Source of the DNA: Clostridia bacterium
GTDB taxonomy: Bacteria; Bacillota; Clostridia; Oscillospirales; Butyricicoccaceae
Assembly (NCBI GenBank): GCA_900763355.1
Contig: CAAFJY010000156.1
Location: forward strand, 1-26,440
Direction of reading: 5' to 3'
Length of the DNA: 26,440 nucleotides
Below the pieces are notes generated by a model. The model did not search any database, was not told the origin of the DNA, and was given only the letters and a program-made list of their open reading frames with translations. The translations under genes were made by a program, and so were the position numbers. Shown piece by piece: positions 12,029 through 20,479 of the stretch (positions are counted from its first letter, which is position 1; the number at the start of each line of letters is the position of its first letter).

Positions 12029-14689
12029 ATGGAAAAACGAGGCGTGAACGAGCTGCGGGAGCTGTTCCTCAGCTTTTTTGAGAGCAAGGGGCATCTCCGG
12101 CTGCCCAGCTTTTCCCTGGTTCCCCAAAATGACGCGTCGATCCTCCTGATCAACGCGGGCATGACCCCTATGAAGCCTTGGTTCAAGGGGGAGGAGGAGC
12201 CTCCCCGCAAGCGGGTGTGCACCTGTCAGAAGTGCATCCGCACCGGCGACATCGAAAACGTGGGCAAGACCGCCCGCCACGGCACCTATTTCGAGATGCT
12301 GGGCAACTTCTCCTTTGGGGACTATTTCAAGGAAGACGCCATCCCCTGGGCGTGGGAGTTTCTGACCTCGCCTCAGTGGGTGGGTCTGGATCCCGAGCGG
12401 CTCTATCCCTCGGTGTTCCGGGGAAATGAGACCACCCCCGCCGATGACGAGGCCTTCCGCATCTGGAATGAAAAGGTGGGTATCCCCGCCGAGCGCATTT
12501 TCCGGTTCGGTAAAGAGGATAACTTCTGGGAGCATGGCTCCGGCCCTTGCGGCCCCTGCTCCGAGATCTATTATGACCGGGGCCCCCAATACGGCTGCAG
12601 GAAGCCCGGATGCACCGTGGGCTGCGACTGCGACCGGTATATGGAGATCTGGAACGTGGTCTTCTCCCAGTTCGACAACGACGGCGCGGGCCACTACACC
12701 GAGCTCAAGCAGAAAAACATCGACACCGGCATGGGTCTCGAGCGCCTGGCCGTGGTGTGTCAGGACGTGGATTCTCTTTTTGATGTCGATACGGTCATGA
12801 ACATCACGCGCAAGGTTTCGCAGATCACCGGGGCCCACTATGGCGAGAGCCACCAGCGGGACGTGTCCCTCCGGGTCATCACCGATCACATCCGCTCGGC
12901 GGTCTTCATGATCTGCGACGGCGTGCTCCCCTCCAACGAAGGGCGGGGTTATGTTCTTCGCCGTCTGCTCCGCCGGGCGGCCCGCCACGGCAAGCTGCTG
13001 GGGGTCAACGAGCCCTTCCTCTTCGACGTGGTGGACACCGTGGTCCGTGAAAACGAGGGCCACTATCCCGAATTGCGGGAGCGGCAGGAATACATCACCC
13101 GGGTCATCCGCGTGGAGGAAGAAAACTTTGCCAAGACCATCGACGGCGGCATCAAGATCTTCAATGAGATGCTCTCTGGGCACAAGGACCGGGGCGAGAC
13201 CGTCTTTTCCGGGGCCGATGCCTTCAAGCTCTATGATACCTACGGCTTCCCCATCGACCTGACTCAGGAGATGGTGGAAGAGGCCGGGATGACGGTGGAC
13301 AAGTCTGCCTTTGACACACTGATGAAGGAGCAAAAAGCCCGTGCCCGGGAGGCCCGCAAGGCTTTGGGCGATCTAGGCTGGGCCGGCGTGGAGTTCGGCA
13401 AGGAGGTCCCCGCCACCCGCTTTGTGGGCTATGACAAGCTGGAAGGTGAGGGGCACATCGCCGCCATCGTGGCAGAGGAAGAACTCCGGGATACTGTCAC
13501 TGCCGGGATCGAGGGTATCCTCGTTCTGGATGAGACCCCCTTCTATGCCGAAATGGGCGGCCAGGTAGCCGACCGCGGCGTCATCACCTGCGGGGAGGCA
13601 CGATTCCAGGTCACCGATGTGCAGAAAAACAAGGGCGGCAAGTTCATGCACTACGGCAAACTCCTCTCCGGGAGCCTGACGGTGGGGGACACCGTCCTGG
13701 CCGCGGTGGACGGCAAGCGGCGCAAGGCCGTCATGCGGGCCCATTCGGCCACCCATTTGCTGGATTACGCCCTCCGGGCGGTGCTGGGGGACCATGCCCA
13801 TCAGGCGGGCTCTCTGGTGGAGCCCGACCGTCTGCGCTATGACTTCACCCATTTCTCCGCCGTCACGCCGGAGGAGCTCAACCAGATCAGCCGTCTGGTC
13901 AGCGAAATGATCCTGGATGGTCTGGATGTGGATATCCGAGAGATGCCCATCGATCAGGCCAGAGAACTGGGAGCCATTGCCCTCTTTGGAGAAAAATACG
14001 GCGATGTGGTTCGGGTGGTCAATATGGGCGGCCGATCCATAGAGCTGTGCGGCGGAACCCATGTGGACAACACCGCCAAGATCGGCCCCTTCCGCATCCT
14101 CAGCGAATCCTCTGTGGCCTCGGGTGTTCGCCGTATCGAAGCCGTTACAGGCCAAGTATTTCTGGACCTGGTGGACGAGTTGAACGCCCGCATCCTCCAG
14201 GCGGCAGAGGCACTTAAGACCACCCCCGCCGAGCTCTTCCACAAGGCGCAGAGCAGCATGGCGGAGATCCGTGAGCTGCATCAGGTCATCGACCGGATGA
14301 AGGACAAGCTCCTGGCCGGAGATGTGGACAGCCTGCTCTTTTCTGCCAAGGAGGTGGGCGGTCTCAAGGTTATCACCGGCAGCCGCCAGGATACGGATGC
14401 CGCCGACTTGCGCAAGCTGGGCGACTTTCTCCGGGACAAAGCCCCCAACGTGGTGGCCGTCTTGGGTGCGGTCAACGGGGAGAAGGTCACCCTCCTGGCC
14501 GTCTGCGGCAAAAACGCTGTGGCTCAGGGGGTCAAGGCCGGAGATATTATCAAATCCATCGCTCCCATCGTGGGCGGAAAGGGCGGCGGTAAGCCCGACA
14601 GCGCCATGGGCGGCGGTACCGACACCCTCAGGGTAGATGATGCCCTCGCCGCAGTGGATGATTTCGTAGCCGGCAAGCTGGGCGTTTGA
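12029..14689 (+). CDS. alaS: Alanyl-tRNA synthetase
   Basis: AlaRS charges tRNA-Ala with alanine and clears mischarged Ser or Gly in its editing domain. The 886-residue product matches the usual full length. The N-terminal class II core is seen in NELRELFLSFFESKGH and the GHGTYFEMLGNFSFGDYFK-type region (here HGTYFEMLG). The editing site has HSATH (H572, H576) and CGGTH (C674, H678), so all four zinc ligands are kept. The C-Ala domain with its GGKGGGKPDSAMGGG glycine-rich stretch is intact. ATG 12029 is chosen because AAGAAGG (12014-12020) is 8 nt upstream; an in-frame GTG at 11966 lies inside the promoter. It opens a unit with hinT, comEC, holA and the Toprim gene. No T-box leader is present. 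Confidence 0.97.
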   Translation: MEKRGVNELRELFLSFFESKGHLRLPSFSLVPQNDASILLINAGMTPMKPWFKGEEEPPRKRVCTCQKCIRTGDIENVGKTARHGTYFEMLGNFSFGDYFKEDAIPWAWEFLTSPQWVGLDPERLYPSVFRGNETTPADDEAFRIWNEKVGIPAERIFRFGKEDNFWEHGSGPCGPCSEIYYDRGPQYGCRKPGCTVGCDCDRYMEIWNVVFSQFDNDGAGHYTELKQKNIDTGMGLERLAVVCQDVDSLFDVDTVMNITRKVSQITGAHYGESHQRDVSLRVITDHIRSAVFMICDGVLPSNEGRGYVLRRLLRRAARHGKLLGVNEPFLFDVVDTVVRENEGHYPELRERQEYITRVIRVEEENFAKTIDGGIKIFNEMLSGHKDRGETVFSGADAFKLYDTYGFPIDLTQEMVEEAGMTVDKSAFDTLMKEQKARAREARKALGDLGWAGVEFGKEVPATRFVGYDKLEGEGHIAAIVAEEELRDTVTAGIEGILVLDETPFYAEMGGQVADRGVITCGEARFQVTDVQKNKGGKFMHYGKLLSGSLTVGDTVLAAVDGKRRKAVMRAHSATHLLDYALRAVLGDHAHQAGSLVEPDRLRYDFTHFSAVTPEELNQISRLVSEMILDGLDVDIREMPIDQARELGAIALFGEKYGDVVRVVNMGGRSIELCGGTHVDNTAKIGPFRILSESSVASGVRRIEAVTGQVFLDLVDELNARILQAAEALKTTPAELFHKAQSSMAEIRELHQVIDRMKDKLLAGDVDSLLFSAKEVGGLKVITGSRQDTDAADLRKLGDFLRDKAPNVVAVLGAVNGEKVTLLAVCGKNAVAQGVKAGDIIKSIAPIVGGKGGGKPDSAMGGGTDTLRVDDALAAVDDFVAGKLGV

Positions 14690-14717
14690 GCTCTGTGAGA
14701 AACAGGAGGAATGAAAA

Positions 14718-15062
14718 ATGAAAGAGGAAAACTGCATTTTTTGCAAGATCGTCGCGGGAGAGATCCCCTCAAAAAAGGTCTATGAGGACGACACAGTCGT
14801 GGCTTTTTACGACGTAGCTCCCGCTGCTCCTGTCCATGTGCTGGTCATTCCCAAGGATCATGCCCTGGAGAGCGCCCGGGAAATCACGGCGGATCATGCC
14901 GCCCTCATTGCCCATATTTACGAGGTCATCGCCCGCCTGGCCCGGGAGCTGGGTCTGGACGGCGGCTATCGCGTGGTCACCAACGCCGGGCCCGACGCTG
15001 GGCAGACGGTGATGCATCTGCATTTCCACCTCCTGGGCGGGAAGCTGGGCCCCATGGCCTGA
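14718..15062 (+). CDS. HIT family purine nucleotide hydrolase (HinT-like)
   Basis: The 114-residue protein is a full-length histidine-triad hydrolase. The triad HLHFH (H100, H102, H104) is followed by LLGG, and N-terminal C6 and C9 with H48 are the zinc-site residues seen in bacterial HinT. Family members hydrolyse nucleoside phosphoramidates and aminoacyl-AMP. That activity fits the position directly after alaS, because synthetases release aminoacyl-adenylates; the link is inference. GGAGG (14705-14709) is 8 nt before ATG 14718; an out-of-frame ATG at 14711 is too close to the site. Confidence 0.93.
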   Translation: MKEENCIFCKIVAGEIPSKKVYEDDTVVAFYDVAPAAPVHVLVIPKDHALESAREITADHAALIAHIYEVIARLARELGLDGGYRVVTNAGPDAGQTVMHLHFHLLGGKLGPMA

Positions 15063-15072
15063 GCCCCCACCG

Positions 15073-17289
15073 GTGGAAGCTTTGCGGCAGAAAAACAGGC
15101 AGCCCCGGCGGCTGCTCTGTTTTTCTGCTGCTTTTTTCCTGGAAGCGGCCCTGTTTTCCCTGGTGTTTCCCCAGGTGGGAGACGTCTGGGACGGGATCTT
15201 TCTCACCGGCGGGGGCTGCTTTCTGCTGATCTTTCTCGCCCTTTTGGCGGGGGAGGAGCGGGCCAGGCGGTGGACCGCCCTGCTGTTGGGACTCCTGGCC
15301 GGGTGGATGTGGACGGCGGGCTATGCCGCCCTGATCTGGCAGCCCAGCCAGCGCTGGGCAGGGGAGAGCGGCACCTTCCGGGTGGAGCTCACCGAGCCCG
15401 CCCTGGGTCATGGCAGCTATGGGGAGGCATGGGGCCTCCTCACCCGGGTCAACGGGGTGGACTGCCGGCAAAAGGTGAAGATCTACCTCACCGACGGCTC
15501 CCCAGTCGGGGAGCCGGGGGACGTGCTCACCCTGCAGGGCAGTCTCCGCACTGCGCGACGAGACAGCCGGGCTGGACTTCTCTCCCGGGGCGTTTTTCTC
15601 ACACTGCGGCAGGAGGGGGACTGCACCCGGGAAGTTCAGGCCGCCACGACGCCCCTGCGCACCCTCCGCCGCCTGGCAGGGAAGCTGGCGGAGACGGTGC
15701 AGACCCTCCTCCCCGGGGACGAGGGGACGCTGCTCACCTCCATGCTCCTGGGGGCCCGGGGCAACGTCAGCCCAGAGCTGGAACGGCTGCTCACCGTCAG
15801 CGGCACCCGGCACATCACGGCGGTGTCCGGGCTCCATGTGTCCATCCTCTCCGGGGCGCTGCTGGCCCTTTTGGGCAAGCGGAAGGGGCTGATCTTCGCC
15901 CTCCCCGCGGCGGTGCTCTATGGAGCCATGGTGGGCTTCCCGCCCTCGGTGGTGCGGGCCTGCGTCATGCTGGCCTTCTGCACGGGGGCCTTTTGGCTGC
16001 TGGCCGAGAGCGACGGGCTCACCGCTCTGGGGAGCGCCCTGCTTTTGCTGACGGCGGCCTGTCCCTTCGCCTCCCTCAGCGCGGGACTGCTGCTGTCCTT
16101 CGCAGCCTCTCTGGGGATGATCCTGCTGGCACCCGGATTGAACCGGGCCTTTTCCAAGCCTTTTTTGCAGATCAAGCCCCGATTTTTGCGGAAGCTCGCC
16201 CTCTCCGCCGCACAGACGGCGGGAACCAGCCTGGCGGCCGTGCTGACCACGTTTCCCCTGACCCTTTTGTTCTTTGATTCGGTACCCTTACTGGGACTGG
16301 CGGTCAATGTGCTTACCCTGTGGGCGGTGTCGCTGAGCATGGTGCTGGGGATGGGGACTGTACTATTGGCGCTGATTTGGCCGGCGGGCGGCGCTTTTTT
16401 GGCCCGGTGGGTGCTGGCGTGGCCGCTGAAATGGATCCTCCTGTGCATCCGCGGGGCGGGGAGCATCCCCTTTGCCTCCACCGGGAGCGGCAATCTCGCC
16501 CTGGGGGCCGGCGGGCTGGCGATGCTGCTGCTGATCGCCCTCTGGCAGGGGAAGAAGCTCTCCGGCAGCCGGGCGGCGATCCTCTGCCTGGCCCTCTGTC
16601 TGGCGATCGGAGCATGGACCGCCGGGGAACGGCTGCTCCTGGGAGAGGTCCGCATCGAAAACAGCGGCGGCGCGCCGGTGATTCTCCTCCGGGGGAAGGG
16701 CGTTACCGCCCTCAACTGCGGCGCGAGCCCCGACGGGGGCTATGAAGCTTTGGACGAAGCCCTCCGGGCGTGGAGCGCTGGGAGCGTGGACACCCTTCTC
16801 TGCACCGGGACGGGGTACAAGAGCCTGGGCGGCCTGTCCGCCATGCTGTCCCGCGCGCCGGTGGAGCGCATCCTTCTCCCCGACGGGGACGATGACCCAA
16901 ACGGGGCGCTGGCGGGAAAGAGGGTCTCCCTCTTCCGGGGATCCGGAACGGTGACCGCCGGTGGCGGGACCTTCCAGCTGCTGGCGGGGGAGGAGGGGCG
17001 ATACGCCTGCCGCATCCTGTGCGGGGAGCTCTCCCTCCTGGACGTGAGCGGGCTCCGGCTCGGAGAGGTGGAAGATGCCCTTTCCCAGGCAGAGGTCCGG
17101 GCAGACATCCTCCTGTTGGGGGATGCTCTGGTCGGGGAGACCGAGACCCTTTACCGCCTGTGCAGACTTGTCAAGCCCCGGCTGCTCCTGGTGTGCGGCA
17201 GCGGCCTGCGGGAGCTGGATCGCGACTTTTTCGGCATCCCCCTGACCCAGGTGGGCTGGGACGGGGTGCGCATCCGTTTTGCGAGGTGA
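15073..17289 (+). CDS. comEC: ComEC/Rec2 family DNA channel protein with degenerate C-terminal domain
   Basis: ComEC forms the inner-membrane channel for single-stranded DNA during natural transformation. The 738-residue product has N-terminal membrane helices (about 14-33, 40-57, 66-88), an extracytoplasmic OB-like region (about 90-165) and the Competence membrane domain with the conserved SGTRHITAVSGLHVSIL (242-258; H255). Helices continue to about 525. The C-terminal metallo-beta-lactamase-like domain (about 525-738) lacks the metal site: where THxDxDHxGG is expected, CTGTGYKSLGG stands (577-587). DVGQGD and HHGS counterparts are also lost. It may still bind DNA or be structural. The start is GTG 15073, 10 nt after hinT, with no clear ribosome site; coupling to hinT or the TTG at 15082 are alternatives. 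Confidence 0.9.
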   Translation: MEALRQKNRQPRRLLCFSAAFFLEAALFSLVFPQVGDVWDGIFLTGGGCFLLIFLALLAGEERARRWTALLLGLLAGWMWTAGYAALIWQPSQRWAGESGTFRVELTEPALGHGSYGEAWGLLTRVNGVDCRQKVKIYLTDGSPVGEPGDVLTLQGSLRTARRDSRAGLLSRGVFLTLRQEGDCTREVQAATTPLRTLRRLAGKLAETVQTLLPGDEGTLLTSMLLGARGNVSPELERLLTVSGTRHITAVSGLHVSILSGALLALLGKRKGLIFALPAAVLYGAMVGFPPSVVRACVMLAFCTGAFWLLAESDGLTALGSALLLLTAACPFASLSAGLLLSFAASLGMILLAPGLNRAFSKPFLQIKPRFLRKLALSAAQTAGTSLAAVLTTFPLTLLFFDSVPLLGLAVNVLTLWAVSLSMVLGMGTVLLALIWPAGGAFLARWVLAWPLKWILLCIRGAGSIPFASTGSGNLALGAGGLAMLLLIALWQGKKLSGSRAAILCLALCLAIGAWTAGERLLLGEVRIENSGGAPVILLRGKGVTALNCGASPDGGYEALDEALRAWSAGSVDTLLCTGTGYKSLGGLSAMLSRAPVERILLPDGDDDPNGALAGKRVSLFRGSGTVTAGGGTFQLLAGEEGRYACRILCGELSLLDVSGLRLGEVEDALSQAEVRADILLLGDALVGETETLYRLCRLVKPRLLLVCGSGLRELDRDFFGIPLTQVGWDGVRIRFAR

Positions 17290-17294
17290 TGACC

Positions 17295-18341
17295 ATGGCA
17301 TACAGCAATAAAAAGCCCGCCGGGGACGGGGCCGTCCGCCAGCTCAAGCAGGATCTGGCCCAGGGGACTCCCGCCCGGCTCTATGTGTTCTATGGGGAGG
17401 AGGGCTATCTCAAGCGGCACTATCTCTCCCAGCTGCGGCAGATGTGCGCCGGGGCCTTCGAGACCTTCAACATCGTTCTCCTGGATGGGGAGCAGGTGTC
17501 GGTCCAGACCCTCTCCGACGCGGTGGACAGTCTCCCCATGGGCAGCGAGCGCAAGCTGGTCATCGTCCGGGACTACAAGCTCCTCCAGCCCACGGGGGAC
17601 ATGAAGGAGTATCTCCCGGAGCTGCTGGCCAATCTCCCGGAGTATGTATGCCTGGTGTTTTATTTCGATTCCATGGAGTTCAAGGCCGACAAACGTCTCA
17701 ATCTGTGGAAAATCCTCGAGAAAAACGGCCAGGTGGTGGAATTCTCCCGCTCCTCCTCCGCCAGCCTGATCCCCTGGATCCGCCGGCATTTTGACGAGCT
17801 GGGCAAGAGCATCGACCCCGCTTCCTGCGAATATCTCTTCTTCCTCTGCGGCGCGTCCATGGACAATCTCCTCACCGAGATCGAAAAGATCGCCGCCGGG
17901 ACCCCCGGCCCCACCGTCACCCGCAGCGACATCGACGCTCTGGGCTCCCGGGTGCTGGAAGCCACGGTGTTCGAGCTCACCGACGCGCTGGTGGAGCGGC
18001 AGTACCCCAAGGCGCTGCTCATCCTGCGGGATCTCTTTGACATGAAGCAGGAGCCGGTGGCCATCCTGGCCGCCATCACCAAGCAGCTCCAGCGGCTCTA
18101 TGGGGCCAAGCTGGCCCAGAACGCGGGGTATGGGGAGAATGACACGGCAAAGCTCCTGGGCTTTACATCCGCTTATCCGGCGCGGCGGCTCATCCAGAGC
18201 GCCCGGCGGTGCAGCCTGCCCTATCTCCGCTGGGTCCAGGGGGCCTGTCTGGAGACCGACCTGGCTCTCAAGAGCAATCTCCCCGACCCCCAGCGCAGTC
18301 TGGAGCTGCTTTTGCTCCGGTGCGCGGAGGCCGCCCGATGA
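17295..18341 (+). CDS. holA: DNA polymerase III subunit delta
   Basis: HolA is the clamp-loader subunit that opens the beta clamp on DNA. The 348-residue product has the family's usual length. Its N-terminal domain shows RLYVFYGEEGYLKRHYL (28-44), a degenerate P-loop region normal for delta, and LPMGSERKLVIVRDY, the part near the clamp-contact. The middle and C-terminal helices (for example LWKILEKNGQVVEFS, then RLIQSARRCSLPYL) fit the AAA+ lid and collar. GAGGT (17284-17288) sits 6 nt before ATG 17295; an in-frame ATG at 17289 overlaps the comEC stop but is too close to the site. Lying after comEC is its standard place in Firmicutes. The stop overlaps the next gene as ATGA. Confidence 0.95.
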   Translation: MAYSNKKPAGDGAVRQLKQDLAQGTPARLYVFYGEEGYLKRHYLSQLRQMCAGAFETFNIVLLDGEQVSVQTLSDAVDSLPMGSERKLVIVRDYKLLQPTGDMKEYLPELLANLPEYVCLVFYFDSMEFKADKRLNLWKILEKNGQVVEFSRSSSASLIPWIRRHFDELGKSIDPASCEYLFFLCGASMDNLLTEIEKIAAGTPGPTVTRSDIDALGSRVLEATVFELTDALVERQYPKALLILRDLFDMKQEPVAILAAITKQLQRLYGAKLAQNAGYGENDTAKLLGFTSAYPARRLIQSARRCSLPYLRWVQGACLETDLALKSNLPDPQRSLELLLLRCAEAAR

Positions 18342-18925
18342 TCCGCCTGGAGCCGGTGGTGCTGGTGGAGGGGAAATATGACAAGATCAAGCTGGAACGC
18401 CTGCTGGATGCCACCATCCTCACCACCGACGGCTTCGGCATTTTCCACCAGGGGGAAAAGCTGGACCTGCTCCGCCGCCTGGCCCGGGAGCGGGGCCTGC
18501 TCCTCTTCACCGACGGAGACGGGGCGGGCTTTGTCATCCGGGGGCATCTCAAGAGCCTCATCCCGGAGGGGAAGCTCTACCACGCCTATATCCCCGACCT
18601 CTATGGCAAGGAAAAGCGCAAGCGCCGCCCCTCCAAAGAGGGGAAATTGGGGGTGGAGGGCGTCCCGGACGAGGTGATTTTAGAGGCCATCCGCAAAAGC
18701 GGGGCCATGGACTGCGCGGCCCGGCCCCGGGGGGATCTCAGCAAGGCCGATCTCTATGCCCTGGGTCTCTCCGGCGGGGCGGGGAGCCGGGAAAAGCGGG
18801 AAGCTCTCATGGCGGCCCTGGATCTCCCCCGGCAGCTGAGCCCCAACGCCCTGCTGGATGTGCTCAACTGCATCACCGACCGGGCGGGGCTGGAAGCCGC
18901 CGTGGCCGCTTTGAACGAAAAATAG
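18338..18925 (+). CDS. RNase M5-like Toprim protein (DUF4093 type)
   Basis: The 195-residue protein starts with a Toprim domain: VLVEGKYDKIKLE (8-20) with glutamate E11, then LLLFTDGDGAG (54-64) with the D59-x-D61 metal pair, and IRGHL. RNase M5, which matures 5S rRNA, has the same layout (VEGKxD, TDPDxxGxxIR, GVEH). Here KLGVEGVPDEVI (103-114) replaces GVEHA, and a helical C-terminal domain (about 130-195, DUF4093-like) follows. It could be a second maturase or a Toprim nuclease of DNA repair. True rnmV usually lies beside ksgA, which is not seen here. The ATGA overlap with holA shows tight coupling. It closes the alaS-holA unit at the terminator just after. Confidence 0.8.
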   Translation: MIRLEPVVLVEGKYDKIKLERLLDATILTTDGFGIFHQGEKLDLLRRLARERGLLLFTDGDGAGFVIRGHLKSLIPEGKLYHAYIPDLYGKEKRKRRPSKEGKLGVEGVPDEVILEAIRKSGAMDCAARPRGDLSKADLYALGLSGGAGSREKREALMAALDLPRQLSPNALLDVLNCITDRAGLEAAVAALNEK

Positions 18926-18929
18926 GACA

Positions 18930-18975
18930 AAAAACGGACAGAGATGGGTGTTTTCTCCCATTCTCCGTCCGTTTT
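18930..18975. terminator. Long bidirectional terminator between the Toprim gene and ypeB
   Basis: AAAAACGGAC (18930-18939) pairs with GTCCGTTTTT (18966-18975). Inside this, GAGA/TCTC and TGGG/CCCA pairing continues with a small mismatch around a TGTTTTCT loop. T-runs occur on both strands, so it can serve the convergent genes ending at 18925 and 19000. Confidence 0.82.
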
Positions 18976-18999
18976 TCGCATTTTTGGGGCAAAAACCGC

Positions 19000-20307
19000 T
19001 CAGCGGGTGAGGAAGCCTTCCTCCGACTGGATGAGGAGCAGCAGCTCTTCCAGCGCGCCGCTTTCGGCATTGTAGAAATAGAGAGCCTGCTGGCCGCTCC
19101 CGTCCCGGCAGACCAGCTCCCAGCACAAAACCTCGTTCTGCCCCGCCGTAGGGATATAGGCCAGATGGGCCCCGGTCTCCTCCATGCCCTCCGGCAGCTG
19201 GGCCCGGGCCGTCTCCAGGGAAACGGCGGGGGAGGGGACGCCCCGGTCGTGGTGATTCATCAGATAGCCCAGCGCGTCGAAGCGGACGATGGAGCCGTCG
19301 TCCAGGGCCACCCCCACCTTCACCAGGTCGGGATAGGCGGTGGCCCCGTTTTCCTGCACCGCCAGGTTGACGGTGAGGATGGTCTCGTAGAGGGTATAAT
19401 AGCTCTCGGTCATCTGGGGGAGGCCCAGCGCCCGGACATAGTCCAGGGCCTTCTGCACGCCCTCCTCCGGGGAGAGGGTGCGCTCGCCTGTCTCACGCCC
19501 GTCGGTGAAGGAGAGGAGAAACCCGCCCGCCCGGGTGAAGCAGGCGGTTTTGCCCCCCAGGGTAAAGGCGGCATAGGCCGCCGCGCCCCCGCCGTCATAG
19601 GCATATTCCGCCCCGTCCCCCAAAAGCGCCCGGGCTTTTCGCTGGAGCTCCTCCCGGGAGAGCTCCTGGCAGCCCTCCAGCCCCAGGGCCGTGCGCTGGG
19701 AGATGTGGTCGGAATAGGGCCCGTCATAGATGAGGGAGGGGTATTCCGGGAAATCCTCCTGGGCCCCCAGCAGCCCCTGGCTCACCCCGTCCACCTGACC
19801 GGAACGAGCGCCCAGAGCCCGGAAGCCGGCCTGGCCGGTATCCACCTGGGCCTTGAGCCGGCGCACCGACTGGGTGAGGGTGCGGGCGTTGTCCGCCAGA
19901 GCGGAGAGGGTCTCCCATTCCCCTTCGTCCCCCCGGTCATAGGCGCTGGCCCGGAGGAGGTAGTAGGCATAATCCCCCGTCTGGGCCAAAAAGGTCTCCA
20001 GCTGCTCCGGGGGCTCGTCCCCCAGGGGGAGCGCGCCAAAGGCCGCAGCGGCCAGCTGGCTCTCGTTCCACAGCTGGGCCGCCAGGAGAGACCGCAGGGG
20101 GCCGCTCCCGGCATAGCGGGTCTTTTCCAGCAGCGTCTCCATGGAGGAAAGACTGGACAGCAGCTGGGACAGGCTCCGCTGGGAGACGCTTTCCAGCGCC
20201 CGGGCCTGGCGGGCGCTGCGGGTCCAATAGACGGCGGTGGACGCCCCCAGGGCCAGGGCCAGGGCGGCGAGAAAGCAGATGAGCGGGAGATGGCGTTTGC
20301 GTTCCAT
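19000..20307 (-). CDS. ypeB: Spore germination protein YpeB
   Basis: YpeB is needed to place and keep the cortex hydrolase SleB in the spore. The 435-residue product has one N-terminal membrane anchor (about 8-27), a helical region rich in L, S, Q and A (about 30-180), and the family hallmark FPEYPSLIYDGPYSDHI near residue 185-201. Two or three PepSY-like repeats follow, ending in the ALYFYNAESGALEELLLL segment. AAGGAGG lies 8 nt before the ATG. In most spore formers sleB is directly next to it; here it stands alone, with a SleB-like protein 16 kb away. A sigma-G-like promoter is suggested upstream. Its presence indicates a spore-forming lineage. Confidence 0.92.
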   Translation of the reverse strand: MERKRHLPLICFLAALALALGASTAVYWTRSARQARALESVSQRSLSQLLSSLSSMETLLEKTRYAGSGPLRSLLAAQLWNESQLAAAAFGALPLGDEPPEQLETFLAQTGDYAYYLLRASAYDRGDEGEWETLSALADNARTLTQSVRRLKAQVDTGQAGFRALGARSGQVDGVSQGLLGAQEDFPEYPSLIYDGPYSDHISQRTALGLEGCQELSREELQRKARALLGDGAEYAYDGGGAAAYAAFTLGGKTACFTRAGGFLLSFTDGRETGERTLSPEEGVQKALDYVRALGLPQMTESYYTLYETILTVNLAVQENGATAYPDLVKVGVALDDGSIVRFDALGYLMNHHDRGVPSPAVSLETARAQLPEGMEETGAHLAYIPTAGQNEVLCWELVCRDGSGQQALYFYNAESGALEELLLLIQSEEGFLTR

Positions 20308-20329
20308 GAGGAAACCCTCCTTTTGCAGC

Positions 20330-20358
20330 TAGGATGCCGCGTTAATTCTGAATTATCC
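20330..20358 (-). promoter_or_regulatory. Possible sigma-G-like promoter of ypeB
   Basis: On the minus strand GGATA (20358-20354) is 17 nt from CATCCTA (20336-20330). Compared with the forespore consensus GHATR and CATWHTA, each box has one mismatch. The B. subtilis sleB-ypeB operon is sigma-G dependent, which is why this was looked for. The leader would be short. Confidence 0.3.
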
Positions 20359-20369
20359 CTGAATTATCC
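20348..20369. repeat. Perfect tandem 11-bp direct repeat upstream of ypeB
   Basis: CTGAATTATCC occurs twice in a row (20348-20358 and 20359-20369). On the minus strand each copy holds GGATAATTCAG, and the nearer copy overlaps the proposed ypeB -35. It could be a binding site or a simple duplication. Confidence 0.6.
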
Positions 20370-20389
20370 GCCTTTCTGCCGGGAAATGA

Positions 20390-20418
20390 TTGCCCCCCGG
20401 GCAAAAAAATGATATACT
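20390..20418 (+). promoter_or_regulatory. Extended -10 promoter for the trpS-tagO-mnaA operon
   Basis: TTGCCC (20390-20395) is 17 nt from TATACT (20413-20418), with a TGA (TGn) extension at 20410-20412. The leader of about 55 nt is too short for a T-box. Confidence 0.7.
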
Positions 20419-20479
20419 ACCCATAACTGCATTCTTTCCCTTGAAAAAAGAGATTTATTACTCAAAGGAGATCATCAAT

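Noticed and set aside
10631..13333. 900-residue open frame on the minus strand
   Set aside because: It lies antisense to the U32 protein and alaS, both with clear motifs. Its composition (rich in G, H, P, V) is that of a GC-driven shadow, with no motif or ribosome site.
14690..15072. Possible small gene starting at ATG 14711
   Set aside because: Only 1 nt from the ribosome site and out of frame with the HIT protein, which is full length from 14718.
19165..20412. 415-residue open frame on the plus strand opposite ypeB
   Set aside because: The minus-strand YpeB has family hallmarks and a ribosome site; the plus-strand frame has neither.
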